From assembly GCF_024763615.1 (NCBI RefSeq), contig NC_077224.1, positions 67,404,712 to 67,468,711 of the forward strand: DNA of 64,000 nt. The letters run 5' to 3'. Every line of letters begins with the position of its first letter. Within the stretch, counting starts at the first letter, position 1. The translations under genes and the position numbers were made by a program. The notes below the pieces were generated by a model. The model was not told where the DNA came from, searched no databases, and saw only the letters and a list, made by a program, of their open reading frames with translations. Below, piece by piece: positions 55,201-64,000 of this stretch. Source of the DNA: Phlebotomus papatasi (Eukaryota > Arthropoda > Insecta > Diptera > Psychodidae).

Positions 55201-57222
55201 CGTATTTAGTAAAATAATGAATATGAAAAATGCGTTGCACATACGAAATGAGTACGATTCGAATTCTCTGCTAAATGCTTAAGTTTAGCATTAACGTGTT
55301 TGATTTAGGTACTGTAAGTTTATTTCAAGATTAACATTAATATGCCCTAGACACATTTACGACTTAAGCCGAGAGACGACTTAGTGGAAAATGATGGAAA
55401 TGAAGTTTAACCATTATGTTAAGTATAATTACACTAAGCCGTCTCTCGGCTAATACTCAGGTCCGTCAAGGCCCTTACCCTTACGCGCAAGTTTCATGCA
55501 CTTTCAATAGGAAAGCTTTACGGAAACTTTCCTATTTTAAATGATCGTATTCCATATTTTGTATTTGGCTTATCAACCAATATACCAACCTTGGGGGGTC
55601 TATCTCTTCTAGTTTACGAGATATTCGCGTTTAAAGATTTGCATACAAAATATGCCCAAAAAAAATCTTTTTGATTCCAACTTTGGGGGGTCTATCTCTT
55701 CTAGTTTACGAGATATTTGCTTTTAAAGATTTGCATACAAAATATGCCTAAAAAAATTTTTTTGATGCCAACTTTGGGGGGTCTATCTCTTCTAGTTTAC
55801 GAGATATTCGCGTTTAAAGATTTGCATACAAAATATGCCTAAAAATTTCTTTTGTTGCAAACTTTGGGGGGTCTATCTCTTCTAGTTTACGAGATATTCG
55901 CGTTTAAAGATTTGCATACAAAATATTCCTAAAAAAATTTTTTTTGGTGCAAACTTTGGGGGGTCTATCTCTTCTAGTTTACGAGATATTCGCGTTTAAA
56001 GATTTGCATACAAAATATGCCTAAAAAATTTTTTTTATGCCAACTTTGGGGGGTCCATCTCTTCTAGTTTACGAGATATTCGCATTTAAAGATTTGAATA
56101 CAAAATATACCTCAAAAAATTTTTTTTGAAAAAATTTCTGCTTGAAAAGCTAAGGACGTTATGGGCCTCGAGTCTGAGTTTAGAATTGATGAATACAAAG
56201 TTTTTCAAATACGAAATGTAAAATACGATGTTTCCAAATCCCCTTTTTGATAGTACCGAAATTTTGTAAGTAATGTAAAAAATCACAACTGAAATAACCT
56301 ATATATTTCTTACAATTTTGAAAATGTAGATCTCGTAAATATAACAAACGAAACTCTCGGCACTATTAATTAACAGTAACTTTGAAAATAGGTTTACACA
56401 TGAAAACAAAATTTGTGTTTTCTATTATGCTTGTACGTTTTACAATAACACCTAAAATTCAGAATAAAGTGTTAGAACGATTAGAATTAAGCATTTGAGC
56501 AGTATTTATAAAGTATTGGCCACTTTAATGATTCAATAGCAACACTTTTGTACTTTCTTTTCTTTAAAGCTGTTTTCTCAGCAGATAAGAATTATTTTGC
56601 AGAACTTAAAAAAAAACTCCACTTTTTAAATAATTAACGCTGAAACAAATTATTATACAAAGAGTGGACAATAATATGAATCATATAGGGATATTATTAG
56701 TCACTGTTTTACGAGGACATTTTAATGCCAACTAAAACCAAGTCCAACAGCACGTTTTTCAGTATTGCGTTTGGATTTTTGCCACAATGTATAAAAATTT
56801 CATATGAATTGCACCAAGCATTTCTAGAGGATGAATTACACTTCACTGAGTTCAATACGGTGTTGAGTATACAACTTTAAAAAGTGCATCAACTTTTCAT
56901 TGCAGATTGAGAATTTCTCCTTACAAATTCTCCACGAACCATTTTGTTTCACAGTAAGTGGATTCTTCAATATGGATTTTCGTCTTCTAAAATCGGCAAG
57001 TATACACAAAGTTTTTAAAACTCTTTTCAAAAGTCATCCTCCATAAAAGTTCATGTGAAATATTATGTTTTGTAGATGGTTGCCGCTATAACAACATACA
57101 TGGTTATTTTTATACAATTCATGCCAAAAGTCGATGAATTCGATTCAGCTAATGAAACAATAACGACAACTACTCAATATCCTCTCACCCTGGTTGATCC
57201 AACACGACAGAGCTCATCCTAA
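51543..57222 (+). CDS. Gustatory receptor GrB, complete four-exon gene
   Basis: Second insect gustatory receptor (7tm_7). Exons 51543-52288, 53025-53274, 56906-56995 and 57076-57222 total 1233 nt, 410 aa. Intron phases are 2, 0, 0. Introns 1 and 2 are GT-AG; intron 3 (80 bp) has a GC donor (TCG/GCAAGT). Conserved parts: GWSELAALMQ and DLYWIY (segment 5), HSCEKCLNDVRHIGFWLH (segment 6 and after), IENFSLQILHEP (exon 3) and TYMVIFIQF (residues 369-377). The C-terminus is longer than in GrA by a Thr-rich tail. The start is the first ATG of the frame; the frame is open 14 codons further 5' without an ATG. It shares only low similarity with GrA, so the two are not a recent duplicate. Confidence 0.9.
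52397..52817. mobile_element. pogo-like MITE 'TAGGGTAAGTGTGCC', copy 4, in GrB intron 1
   Basis: Ends TAGGGTAAGTGTGCCAAATT and AATTTGGCACACTTACTCTA. It fills 421 of the 736 bp of GrB intron 1. Inside, CGFDKRDDVKKTLLEGQG is the transposase fragment, with a small deletion relative to 15600. Confidence 0.85.
53025..53274 (+). CDS. GrB exon 2 (segments 5 and 6)
   Basis: 250 nt after acceptor CAAAAG, ending ATG GAC ACA TTG before GTAATT. It codes in one piece for what GrA splits by a 99-bp intron after CLGT. The frame is open to 53319, but that extension is not receptor-like. Confidence 0.9.
53843..54018. mobile_element. MITE family 'CTTCGAACGTTCATGCC', copy 2
   Basis: TAGGGGAAAGTACTCTCCCT to AGGGAGAATACTTTCCCCTA. 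The shortest of the three copies. In GrB intron 2, 132 bp before copy 3. Confidence 0.9.
54150..54365. mobile_element. MITE family 'CTTCGAACGTTCATGCC', copy 3
   Basis: TAGGGGAAGGTGCTCTCCCT to AGGGAGAGAACTTTCCCCTA, TA-flanked, arms about 50 bp. In GrB intron 2. Confidence 0.9.
54389..55066. mobile_element. MITE family 'GGGGAAACTGGGGCACC', copy 3, interrupted
   Basis: Ends TAGGTGAAATTGGGGCAGCA and TGCTGCCCCAGTTTCCATTA. Expanded to 678 bp by an insertion of the CACTGAGA MITE (54449-54644) beside ACTACTTGGACT, a site intact at 12421, and by another, unplaced 300-bp segment. Confidence 0.75.
54449..54644. mobile_element. MITE family 'CACTGAGA', copy 4 (left end shortened)
   Basis: Starts CACTGTAAAAATATATCAAC, lacking the AGAGGGTGCGATTAAC block of other copies, and ends TTTAGATTTCTCTCAAGTG. 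Nested in 54389-55066. Confidence 0.8.
55364..55453. repeat. Inverted repeat TTAAGCCGAGAGACGACTTA
   Basis: Arms of about 22 bp (CACTAAGCCGTCTCTCGGC on the right) around a 45-base loop. Probably the core of a very small MITE in GrB intron 2. Confidence 0.65.
55589..56132 (+). repeat. Tandem repeat, six units of 89-92 bp
   Basis: Units begin at about 55589, 55681, 55773, 55862, 55954 and 56044. Each starts CTTTGGGGGGTCTATCTCTT and continues TAGTTTACGAGATATTCGCG, TTTGCATACAAAATATGCC, then a poly-A and poly-T junction of variable length. The first five units are nearly identical; the last is degrading. The unit length is not a multiple of three and it is not coding. In GrB intron 2. Confidence 0.95.
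56906..56995 (+). CDS. GrB exon 3 (pre-segment-7 loop)
   Basis: 90 nt, phase 0, behind acceptor CATTGCAG. It reads IENFSLQILHEP through FFNMDFRLLKS. The homologous end is followed by GCAAGT, a good GC-type donor. An internal ACA/GTAAGT is a stronger-looking donor, but using it would remove the conserved FFNMDF part. Confidence 0.85.
57076..57222 (+). CDS. GrB exon 4 (segment 7 and Thr-rich tail)
   Basis: 147 nt after TTTTGTAG: MVAAITTYMVIFIQF, then a 33-residue hydrophilic tail with a run ETITTTT, ending TAA at 57220-57222. Confidence 0.9.
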   Translation: MVAAITTYMVIFIQFMPKVDEFDSANETITTTTQYPLTLVDPTRQSSS

Positions 57223-59288
57223 GATTAATATAGGACAATTAGGTGTGGAAAAATTGATGTCATAAATTCATAGGCAAGTAATATGTTTTTCTTCATTTGG
57301 TATTATCTCCCCTTTCAAAAGAAACAAACATCTTTCTATATAGAAAATCTCCTCAGTCAACACGAAGAACTCGCTCAAAGTGCTACAATTCCCTTTTTTT
57401 CGCCTATTCCCAATTTTTCCCCTGATACCAAAGTATTCCCTTAGTGAAAATAGATGCAATGTTATTACATTATTAATATGGTGCCACGTAAATCTTCTTA
57501 TACTTTGTCTTGTCATCACTGTCGTTCCTGTGTTTTTGACAAGAAATTCTCTTTAGGCACACATCGCTCGTTTGCAATCAAAAGGGCAAAATAAATTGTT
57601 ATGAGAAAAAAAAGAATTTCAGAAGATCTAATAAAACTTTAAATTTTACTATTATCAATGACTTGCCTATACACATGTTTGAAAATTTTAAATAAAATGA
57701 GTGTTGGGGACGTAGCAAGGTTATAAATTGGTTTGGTTCGGTCAGTTGGCAGAGCCAAGTAAAAATTGCGTCCAAAAATCATTTTTAACAGATAGAGTTA
57801 AATATGCTTTAAAATGTCAGAATTTGATTGAAATTTTGGAAAAAAAAATTGGACCAAACAGTTGTCTTAATTAATCTGTTATGTGTTGTTCTGGAAATTC
57901 TTTGTTAATACATACTTTCAAAACTACTATATATAATAAAAATGTACGAAAACTTAAAGAAAACCAATAAATAAGTTGTATGCTGATCTTAAGTGTGTTA
58001 TTTATAGTTAATTCAAACTTAGAACTTGCGATTTGCGTGCGAAAATCGCTTAATTTTCATGCGATTTTGTATTTACACATTTTCGTAAAAACAGCGTAAA
58101 TTTGGCGATCTTTAACAAAACAGCTTTACTTAACGATTTCTTCCGAACTTCTGCCGGTTTCAGTTACTTGAAACCTTCAATGACATATGTGAAATAGCCC
58201 AAGAGAGATACAAAATCATTTTGATTCCCATTCTCGCTTCGCAAAAAGTTATGCAAAGTTTGTGCTCAAAGTGTCACGTGGGAAGTTTGACATTTGTGCC
58301 AATTTTGATAATATTTTTCTACATTCTCTCTCCTGATTTGAATTCTGGTTGGCAATTTGTTTTCTAGGATAGTTACTCTTTACAAATAAACAGGATTTGT
58401 AATAAATTAGTGAGTAGAATTGCAATTCAATGACTATAAAGATGCGTTTTTGACAGGGGCTCTCACACGCCCTCAATAGATTTTTCTTTGCTTTTCATAA
58501 AAATCATCTAGGGGAGACTTGGGCCAAATTTGTCAAATCGGAAATTTTAAAATTGAATATATACTAAGAGAAAAGAAACCGAGACTTCAAATTTCAACTG
58601 CTCGAACTACAAGAGAAAGCAGTTTTCACAATCGTGTTTTTTTTTTCAAATTCTCCCCATCCTGGCTGCCAAACGGTAAGAGATATTGACTTCCGGTCTT
58701 CAGTGACCCCCCACAAGTCAACATTATCTATCTAACTAACTTACCCAAATTAGCCCCCCCCCCATCGCTTCTAACTCCACCAAAAACATGTTCTTTTGAC
58801 TTTGCAAAAAAAATGGCCCTGGCGATTTCGTTCATTTTTTTTTTTATCATAGATTGCTTTCATAAAGCTGATTAAACGTCTAAGGTTTTAAGAAACTCGA
58901 CCAAGGAATATAAAATTTTTTTTGAAATTTTGGGCCCTGTTTTTAAAATAATGCGCTTCAGAAGATATCATTTTTCATCAACTTCACAAAATTTATGCAT
59001 CATTGTGTGTTTGCTGAATAATTTGGATATCGAGATATATTTGGATAAAATTTTTATCCTCAATTTGTCTTCTATATTTAAATAATTTTAATTTTAAGTT
59101 TCCGGAGATCTCATCTCCATTTACAGAGCGCGAACAGTTTTTTGGCTATGCGCTAAGTCTACTGAACAATAAACGAACTCTACATCCCTGTGCCTTTTCG
59201 CTAGATTCCCGCCATTATTGTAAAATTTTGAATGCAAATTTGTAATATCAAATGATTGGAAGATTGCAGAGCCAGTGAAGAAGCATTT
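57223..59288. other. Downstream of GrB, no gene recognised
   Basis: One lone transposon end, TAGGGGAGACTTGGGCCAAA at 58510, with a possible partner TTACCCAAATTAGCCCCC at 58741. Otherwise AT-rich DNA without features. Confidence 0.45.
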
Positions 59289-59392
59289 CTGCCATTTGGC
59301 TTCGGACGCTGGTCATCAACGCTAAGACGGCGGCAGACGCATGGGAGTGTGGGAAATATAGAGTTTAAACAAATTATATTATTATTATTATT
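59289..59392 (+). repeat. Second copy of the LPFGFG segment with ATT tail
   Basis: CTGCCATTTGGCTTCGGACG and CATCAACGCTAAGACGGCGG match the minus strand of 32816-32717 and run into an (ATT)n tract. The reading frame LPFGFGRWSSTLRRRQTHG is preserved. A third, much decayed piece may lie at 61978-62030 (minus). Confidence 0.6.
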
Positions 59393-59650
59393 ATCCTGGG
59401 GGTAAATTATCTAATTTTCGTGTGTTAGTCACTAGTCACCAGTGACACTCACGAAAAGAAATCGACCACTTTCTTCTCCGAATTATTTTTGAGTCACTGG
59501 ACTATCATTCTGTGAGAAGTATCACGAAAATATCGTGAAAAATGTCACAAAAATGGGCATAGAGAATCACACTTAAGTGACAAATTTCGCTATTTTCTCA
59601 TTTTTAGCACTTCTCACGTTCTCACAAAGTTACAGAATTTACACATTGAA

Positions 59651-59891
59651 TAAGGTAAAGTGCCCTCGTTCGACCGGTTCTTCGACTCGACCGGTAGAAT
59701 TTTTTATTCAATTTATTTATATTTTCTATTACTTGCTATAATATTTAGCGTATGATCTAAGATTAGTAGGTCACTTATTTCATAAATAATACGAATCAGA
59801 GACAATTTCTTAGAAATTGACCATCAAACATTCAGAAATTGACCCACCGGTCGAGTCGAGGACACCGGTCGAGTAAGGACACTTTACCTTA
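59651..59891. mobile_element. MITE 'TAAGGTAAAGTGCCCTC' with CGACCGGT arms
   Basis: Left TAAGGTAAAGTGCCCTCGTT then CTCGACCGGT; right ACCGGTCGAGTAAGGACACT then TTACCTTA. 241 bp, no coding capacity, 294 bp before the GrC relic. Confidence 0.85.
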
Positions 59892-60184
59892 CGAATTTCT
59901 GTCCGTTTACGAATTTCCTGAAATTTTTCGAAAATCAGGAAACTATAAAAAAAAGATGATTACCTCTTCGATTGCAAAGGTGCTTTATTGTTGGTGTTTA
60001 GGGTGCTTTTCTCAGTACGCCATACCATCCTCTAAAGATATTAGCTGAGATTTTTTATAATATAAGCAAATTCAAAGTTGTCAGTAAAAGAAAGATCCAT
60101 AAAATGTATAAATTCAACTTTCATCATGTATAAATAGTGATACTACTGAAGCAACACCCATATTTACAACAATTCAATGAAGAA

Positions 60185-60637
60185 GAATTGCAATAAAAAT
60201 CTCCTCAGACGATTAATATTCAAATTGATTGGTATACAGCAGAGCTTTGTTTCACCATAGAATTGTCTACATTATATTGTTAGAATTCAATCAATGGGGA
60301 GTTGGTTTTAAAGCCATTTGGCTTCCTTATTGTCTCTATTCTATTGTCACGCTTCAAACTTGCATTACATTTTGTATTCTGAAACTTTTAATCATTCGAA
60401 TCAGCATCGTGATATACACAGTCCAGGCACATTTCAATTGTACTGAACAGGTTGAAGAAGAAAAGACTTCTCATAGAATTGAAATTGAATCACGAGAAAC
60501 TATGGCAAATTGCTAAATTGCTGAATAATTCCTATGGAATGGGACAATTCCTGCAATACCTATATATATGTCAGTCAAGTATTTGTATGCTTGTTCTACA
60601 CCTTACTGAACATGGATTTCTTCTCTTTTTCAAATGA
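60185..60637 (+). pseudogene. Gustatory receptor relic (GrC), frameshifted and truncated
   Basis: Two overlapping frames together resemble the middle of a gustatory receptor. From 60229 one frame gives a hydrophobic segment (GFKAIWLPYCLYSIV and on), like segment 4. From about 60452 another frame gives LNHEKLWQIAKLLNNSYGM, like the helix before segment 5 in GrA (RFKILQKSYYIIWKMANSV), and then a hydrophobic run ending in a stop at 60637. At least one frameshift near 60450, and perhaps another near 60235, separates them. No start, no FSLQ exon and no TYhhhhhQF exon is seen downstream. It lies 3 kb after GrB on the same strand, as expected of a tandem cluster. It could be a live gene only if an unusual intron explains the frame change, which seems unlikely. 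Confidence 0.6.
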
Positions 60638-61082
60638 GATCCATATGATTTATTGAGACTATACTATGCTCAATTCCTCCAATTAAAAGTATCTTTACAT
60701 TCTACCACATATAAAATAAATTTCAACGAAAAGGTTCGTCATCCTATTTTCCTCAAAGTTCAATATCCATAAGGGTTGTTCAAGCTTTTACTGAGTGGTT
60801 TATATACAGCTGGGAAAAGTGGATCAATTGTTTGGGACATCACAATTAAAAGTGGAATTTCTAATTAGGGTATTGTCATCAACTCTTATCAACATTACAC
60901 TTCAACGAAATTTTAAGGGTTTTCACATGAATCATAATATGTGTATAGCAGTTCAAAGTGATTCAATGGATTCAATGAATCATTACCAAAAATTCTGTAA
61001 AACAAGCACCGAATAATTGCATATTAGTAAATTTTGATAATAAATTAAATATTGTAATTTAATTAATTAATTATTGGAACAC

Positions 61083-61978
61083 TAGGGGAGACTGGGGCAA
61101 AAAGTCACAAAACGTATATTTTATTTTTTAAAAATTTTTAATTAGCGCAGTTTTATAGGAAATTTACCGCTCTACAACTTTGTGAAAGTAATTTTCCTCT
61201 ATTTTGTAAAGAAATACGTTTATTGAGCCTATTTATAAAAGGTAATTTTGTGACCATTCTCAAAAATGCTGGGGCAAATAGTACCAGACATTGGATACTA
61301 TCATATTTTGATTCGCTTGATTACGGACTTCCGTAAATTTGAAAAAATACCTAGAGGACATATTTTCATAGAAAATTTATTCATCTACACCTTTGTAAAA
61401 CACCGTTTTTTCTGCGAGAAAAGTGAGAAAACGAGAAAAGCGCTTTTCAAGCTATTTTAGAAAAAACACACAAAAAAGACTGCAAATCGTTTGACCAATG
61501 CAAACAACAAGCGTCGAGACATGTTAATGACGTTTCTTTTCGCCGTGAGACATCAGAAATTGCTTCGCTTTTTTGTTACTTTTTGCTCTATGCCTTTTGT
61601 TACTTTTTACCCCAAGTGGCCATTTTTAATAAAAGAATTTCTGGAGAAAAGAACTTTTGGAAAATTCTAAAATTGATAGCGGATTCGTATTCAAAGAATA
61701 TCCAGATAATTTGGGAAATATTCACAAGTGCATCAAATTTAATATAAGTAGGTAATAATTGTTATCTTCTGCAAGGAAAATATTTCAAAAATAGGGCTAA
61801 AAATTTCGATATTTTTTATTTTCTAAATTCCTTGTTCGAATTCTAAAAAACTTACGACATTGAAGAAGGTCTATGGAGGCTATCTATAGAAAAAAATTTG
61901 AGCCACTATCTTTTTTACCTTGGAAGATACTGAATTTTGAATTTTTCGATTTGTGACTTTTTGCCCCAGTCTCCCCTA
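61083..61978. mobile_element. TA-flanked element 'GGGGAGACTGGGGCAAAAAG', copy 2
   Basis: Ends TAGGGGAGACTGGGGCAAAA and TTTTGCCCCAGTCTCCCCTA; full-length relative of 37621-38525, diverged by many substitutions and small indels. Confidence 0.9.
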
Positions 61979-63929
61979 CCCTTCCCTTTGCTTCCATCGC
62001 TGTCTTATCGTTATTAACCAACCACCCAACCAAATAATAACTTCTATATATTTTTTTTATTTACTATAAAAGAGATACAGATTACAGACCCTTGTAACTA
62101 GCCAAGAGTCTAGCTTTATAGATTTAATAAATACGTTTTAATTTTTTGAATATTTATAAATTTCTTTTCTTTAATACGTAATAAAATTGTTTACTAATTA
62201 AAGAACATACTAAAGATTTCTATGATTCCTTCATTTAACATGAGAAGCCACTGCATGTCTCAAAGTTTATTTTGTCATACTATTCTCATTCCAAGAGATT
62301 ATATTTCACTCTATGGATTAATATTTGATATGTGATACTGATTCCTTCCTCAAACTCTCAAAGATAGATTGGGAAATAAGAAACCCATAAAAGTCAATCA
62401 AAATGTATTGATTTTAACTATAATATCTCACTATCAAAGATATTCATTCAAATTTCCGTGGTGTATTTCCGCGAATTTAGTGACAAAACAACAACAAAAA
62501 ATTACATAGAAAACATTAAAATTTTCAAATATTTAATATAACGTGGTATTGGAAACTCTAATCTTGATCTTTATTTAACGCCTAAAAAATATATTGCCGT
62601 TTTTGCAACTTTAATTCTTTTCTCTTTGTTAAAAACAGAAATAATCAGTGAACACTATTAAAATGAAACCATGAAAGATTTTGCATTGTAAATCTAAAGT
62701 GAAAAAAAACAAAGCTATAAAGACAAGCTTCAATCCCAAAAAAGGTAAGAAGTTACTCACAATAATTAATTTGATTTCACTTCGTATCAAAGATGCGGAT
62801 CTTTGAAAGAAATCCCATAAAAAGGTGATATAAAAAGCAGAATATTGTCATCATTTTGGAAAGTGAAGGTGAAGAAACAGTAACCTTGATTTTTCTGCAC
62901 CATTAATTTTGGCTAATCTTTAAAAGTCGAACACTTCCTAATTTTATCTGCTATTAATTTAGGAAATCTCTGAAGAATCTAAATTTATGCTTCGGATTCA
63001 GCATTTCAATGCATTGCACTAGTCATCGTCTTAAATTTATTTTATTTAGAATTTTTTCAAATGGGGAAATTTTGTTACATAGGGCCAAAGGAACACTTAT
63101 TGGCATTTTAAAAACTTGTATCATGACTTACTGGCACCCTATTTTGTTCATTTGGGATATGTAATTTTAACACCAATCCTATTATAGGAAGAGGTACCTT
63201 AATTAATAAACGTCATATTACTTGCGTTTTATTAGGTACAATAATTAAATTTCAATATTTTGACGAAATTACCAATAGGTGTTCCCTGCTGATCAGGTGT
63301 TCCATCGACCCTACATTTATTTATAGAAAATCAAAAGAATATATATTTATCTGATATTTGACCTATTTAGTGAAACTTCCTTAAACACTTAAAATTTTAA
63401 TGAATTCGAAGAAAAATAATTAGAAAAATAATGATATTTTGAATTTTCTTTAAAAGAAAATGTAAAGAAAAGCACTCTACACGATGGCATACCAATTTTG
63501 ACCAACTTATTTTCGAAAATTTAGAATAGAAATCCGTATTCCACTATTGGATTTTTTGGAAAATCTTCCCTCCAAAAAATACTTTTAGCAAAAATTCTCA
63601 CTAGGGGTAAAATATGACAGAAGCAAGGGGTAACTCAGATAAACCCTTGTCGATTGTCTGAGAAACGCTTCGCGAAACCTGAGAAACCCACTCTTTGTAT
63701 GCCCGAACCCGACAAATGCAACAATTGCATCGCGAAGCCCGAGAGACTCGATTTTTGCATTGCTAAACTCGAGAACTAGCGATTCCAAAGGACTGAAAAA
63801 CAACATATTTTCTCTATTTTTTTTAATAACAAGTTTTTATTTTAATTTAAGTTCTTAAGCATATAAAAGCACAACATTAGAAGTATATTTTTCTGAAATT
63901 TTCATTAAAATATCTTTAAAAAAATCAGA
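61979..63929. other. AT-rich end region, mostly featureless
   Basis: Around 63080-63300 the blocks TATTGGCATTTT, CTGGCACCCTATTTTGT and CAATAGGTGTTCC echo 9425-9615, a diverged repeat. At 63665-63780 short GC-rich blocks GCGAAACCTGAGAAAC and GCGAAGCCCGAGAGAC repeat loosely. No exon is recognised. Confidence 0.45.
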
Positions 63930-64000
63930 GGTTAGTGACCTAATTTTCGAAGACCTTTTTAGAAAAATACTTACTTTTCGGTGGACAAGATTTCGCAGAG
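63930..64000 (+). repeat. Start of an ACCGGTT dispersed repeat, cut by the window end
   Basis: CTTTTCGGTGGACAAGATTT and CGCAGAG match TTTCGGTGGACTGGACAAGA and CTCAGAG at 34081-34113. Confidence 0.5.

Noticed and set aside
55589..56132. CRISPR-like array
   Set aside because: Units are contiguous and nearly identical along their whole length, with no unique spacers; it is a minisatellite.

Overview
The window looks like a piece of an insect nuclear genome, most probably a nematoceran fly; a sand fly is plausible, but that is inference. It is very AT-rich. Its coding sequence is split by short (80-99 bp) and long (1-4 kb) introns. It holds insect-type gustatory receptor genes, and it is packed with small TA-flanked inverted-repeat transposons and tRNA-derived SINEs. 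I saw no bacterial-style operons, no CRISPR array and no rRNA or tRNA gene.

Layout. Bases 1-35236 form a gene-poor desert with no convincing host gene (one weak small secreted-peptide candidate near 3.6 kb). It contains many miniature inverted-repeat elements (MITEs), some nested, four copies of a fold-back element built on a 15-bp repeat, and SINE and LINE 3' ends. The gene cluster lies at 35.2-60.7 kb. A complete four-exon gustatory receptor gene (GrA, + strand, 35237-41866, 399 aa) is followed tail-to-tail by a kelch-like protein 10 gene (klhl10, - strand, 41978-47814, about 597 aa in three exons). Next come a second complete four-exon gustatory receptor (GrB, + strand, 51543-57222, 410 aa) and a frameshifted gustatory receptor relic (GrC, + strand, about 60185-60637). 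From 60.6 kb to the end there are again only repeats.

The exon joins were worked out by matching reading phases, splice signals and family motifs. All GrA and GrB joins keep frame and rebuild the C-terminal receptor signature TYhhhhhQF. The klhl10 joins rebuild BTB, BACK and six kelch repeats in the order expected of a Cullin-3 adaptor. Only its 42-nt first exon is uncertain.

The receptors probably act in taste neurons and klhl10 in male germ cells. Their proximity looks like an opposite-strand gene sitting within a receptor cluster, not functional coupling. The most interesting unlisted structure is the transposon layer. Several different short elements carry decayed pieces of one related transposase N-terminus (a pogo/CENP-B/pipsqueak-type helix-turn-helix). 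Many unrelated families share TAGGG-type termini flanked by TA. Several insertions can be proven from uninterrupted copies elsewhere in the same window.
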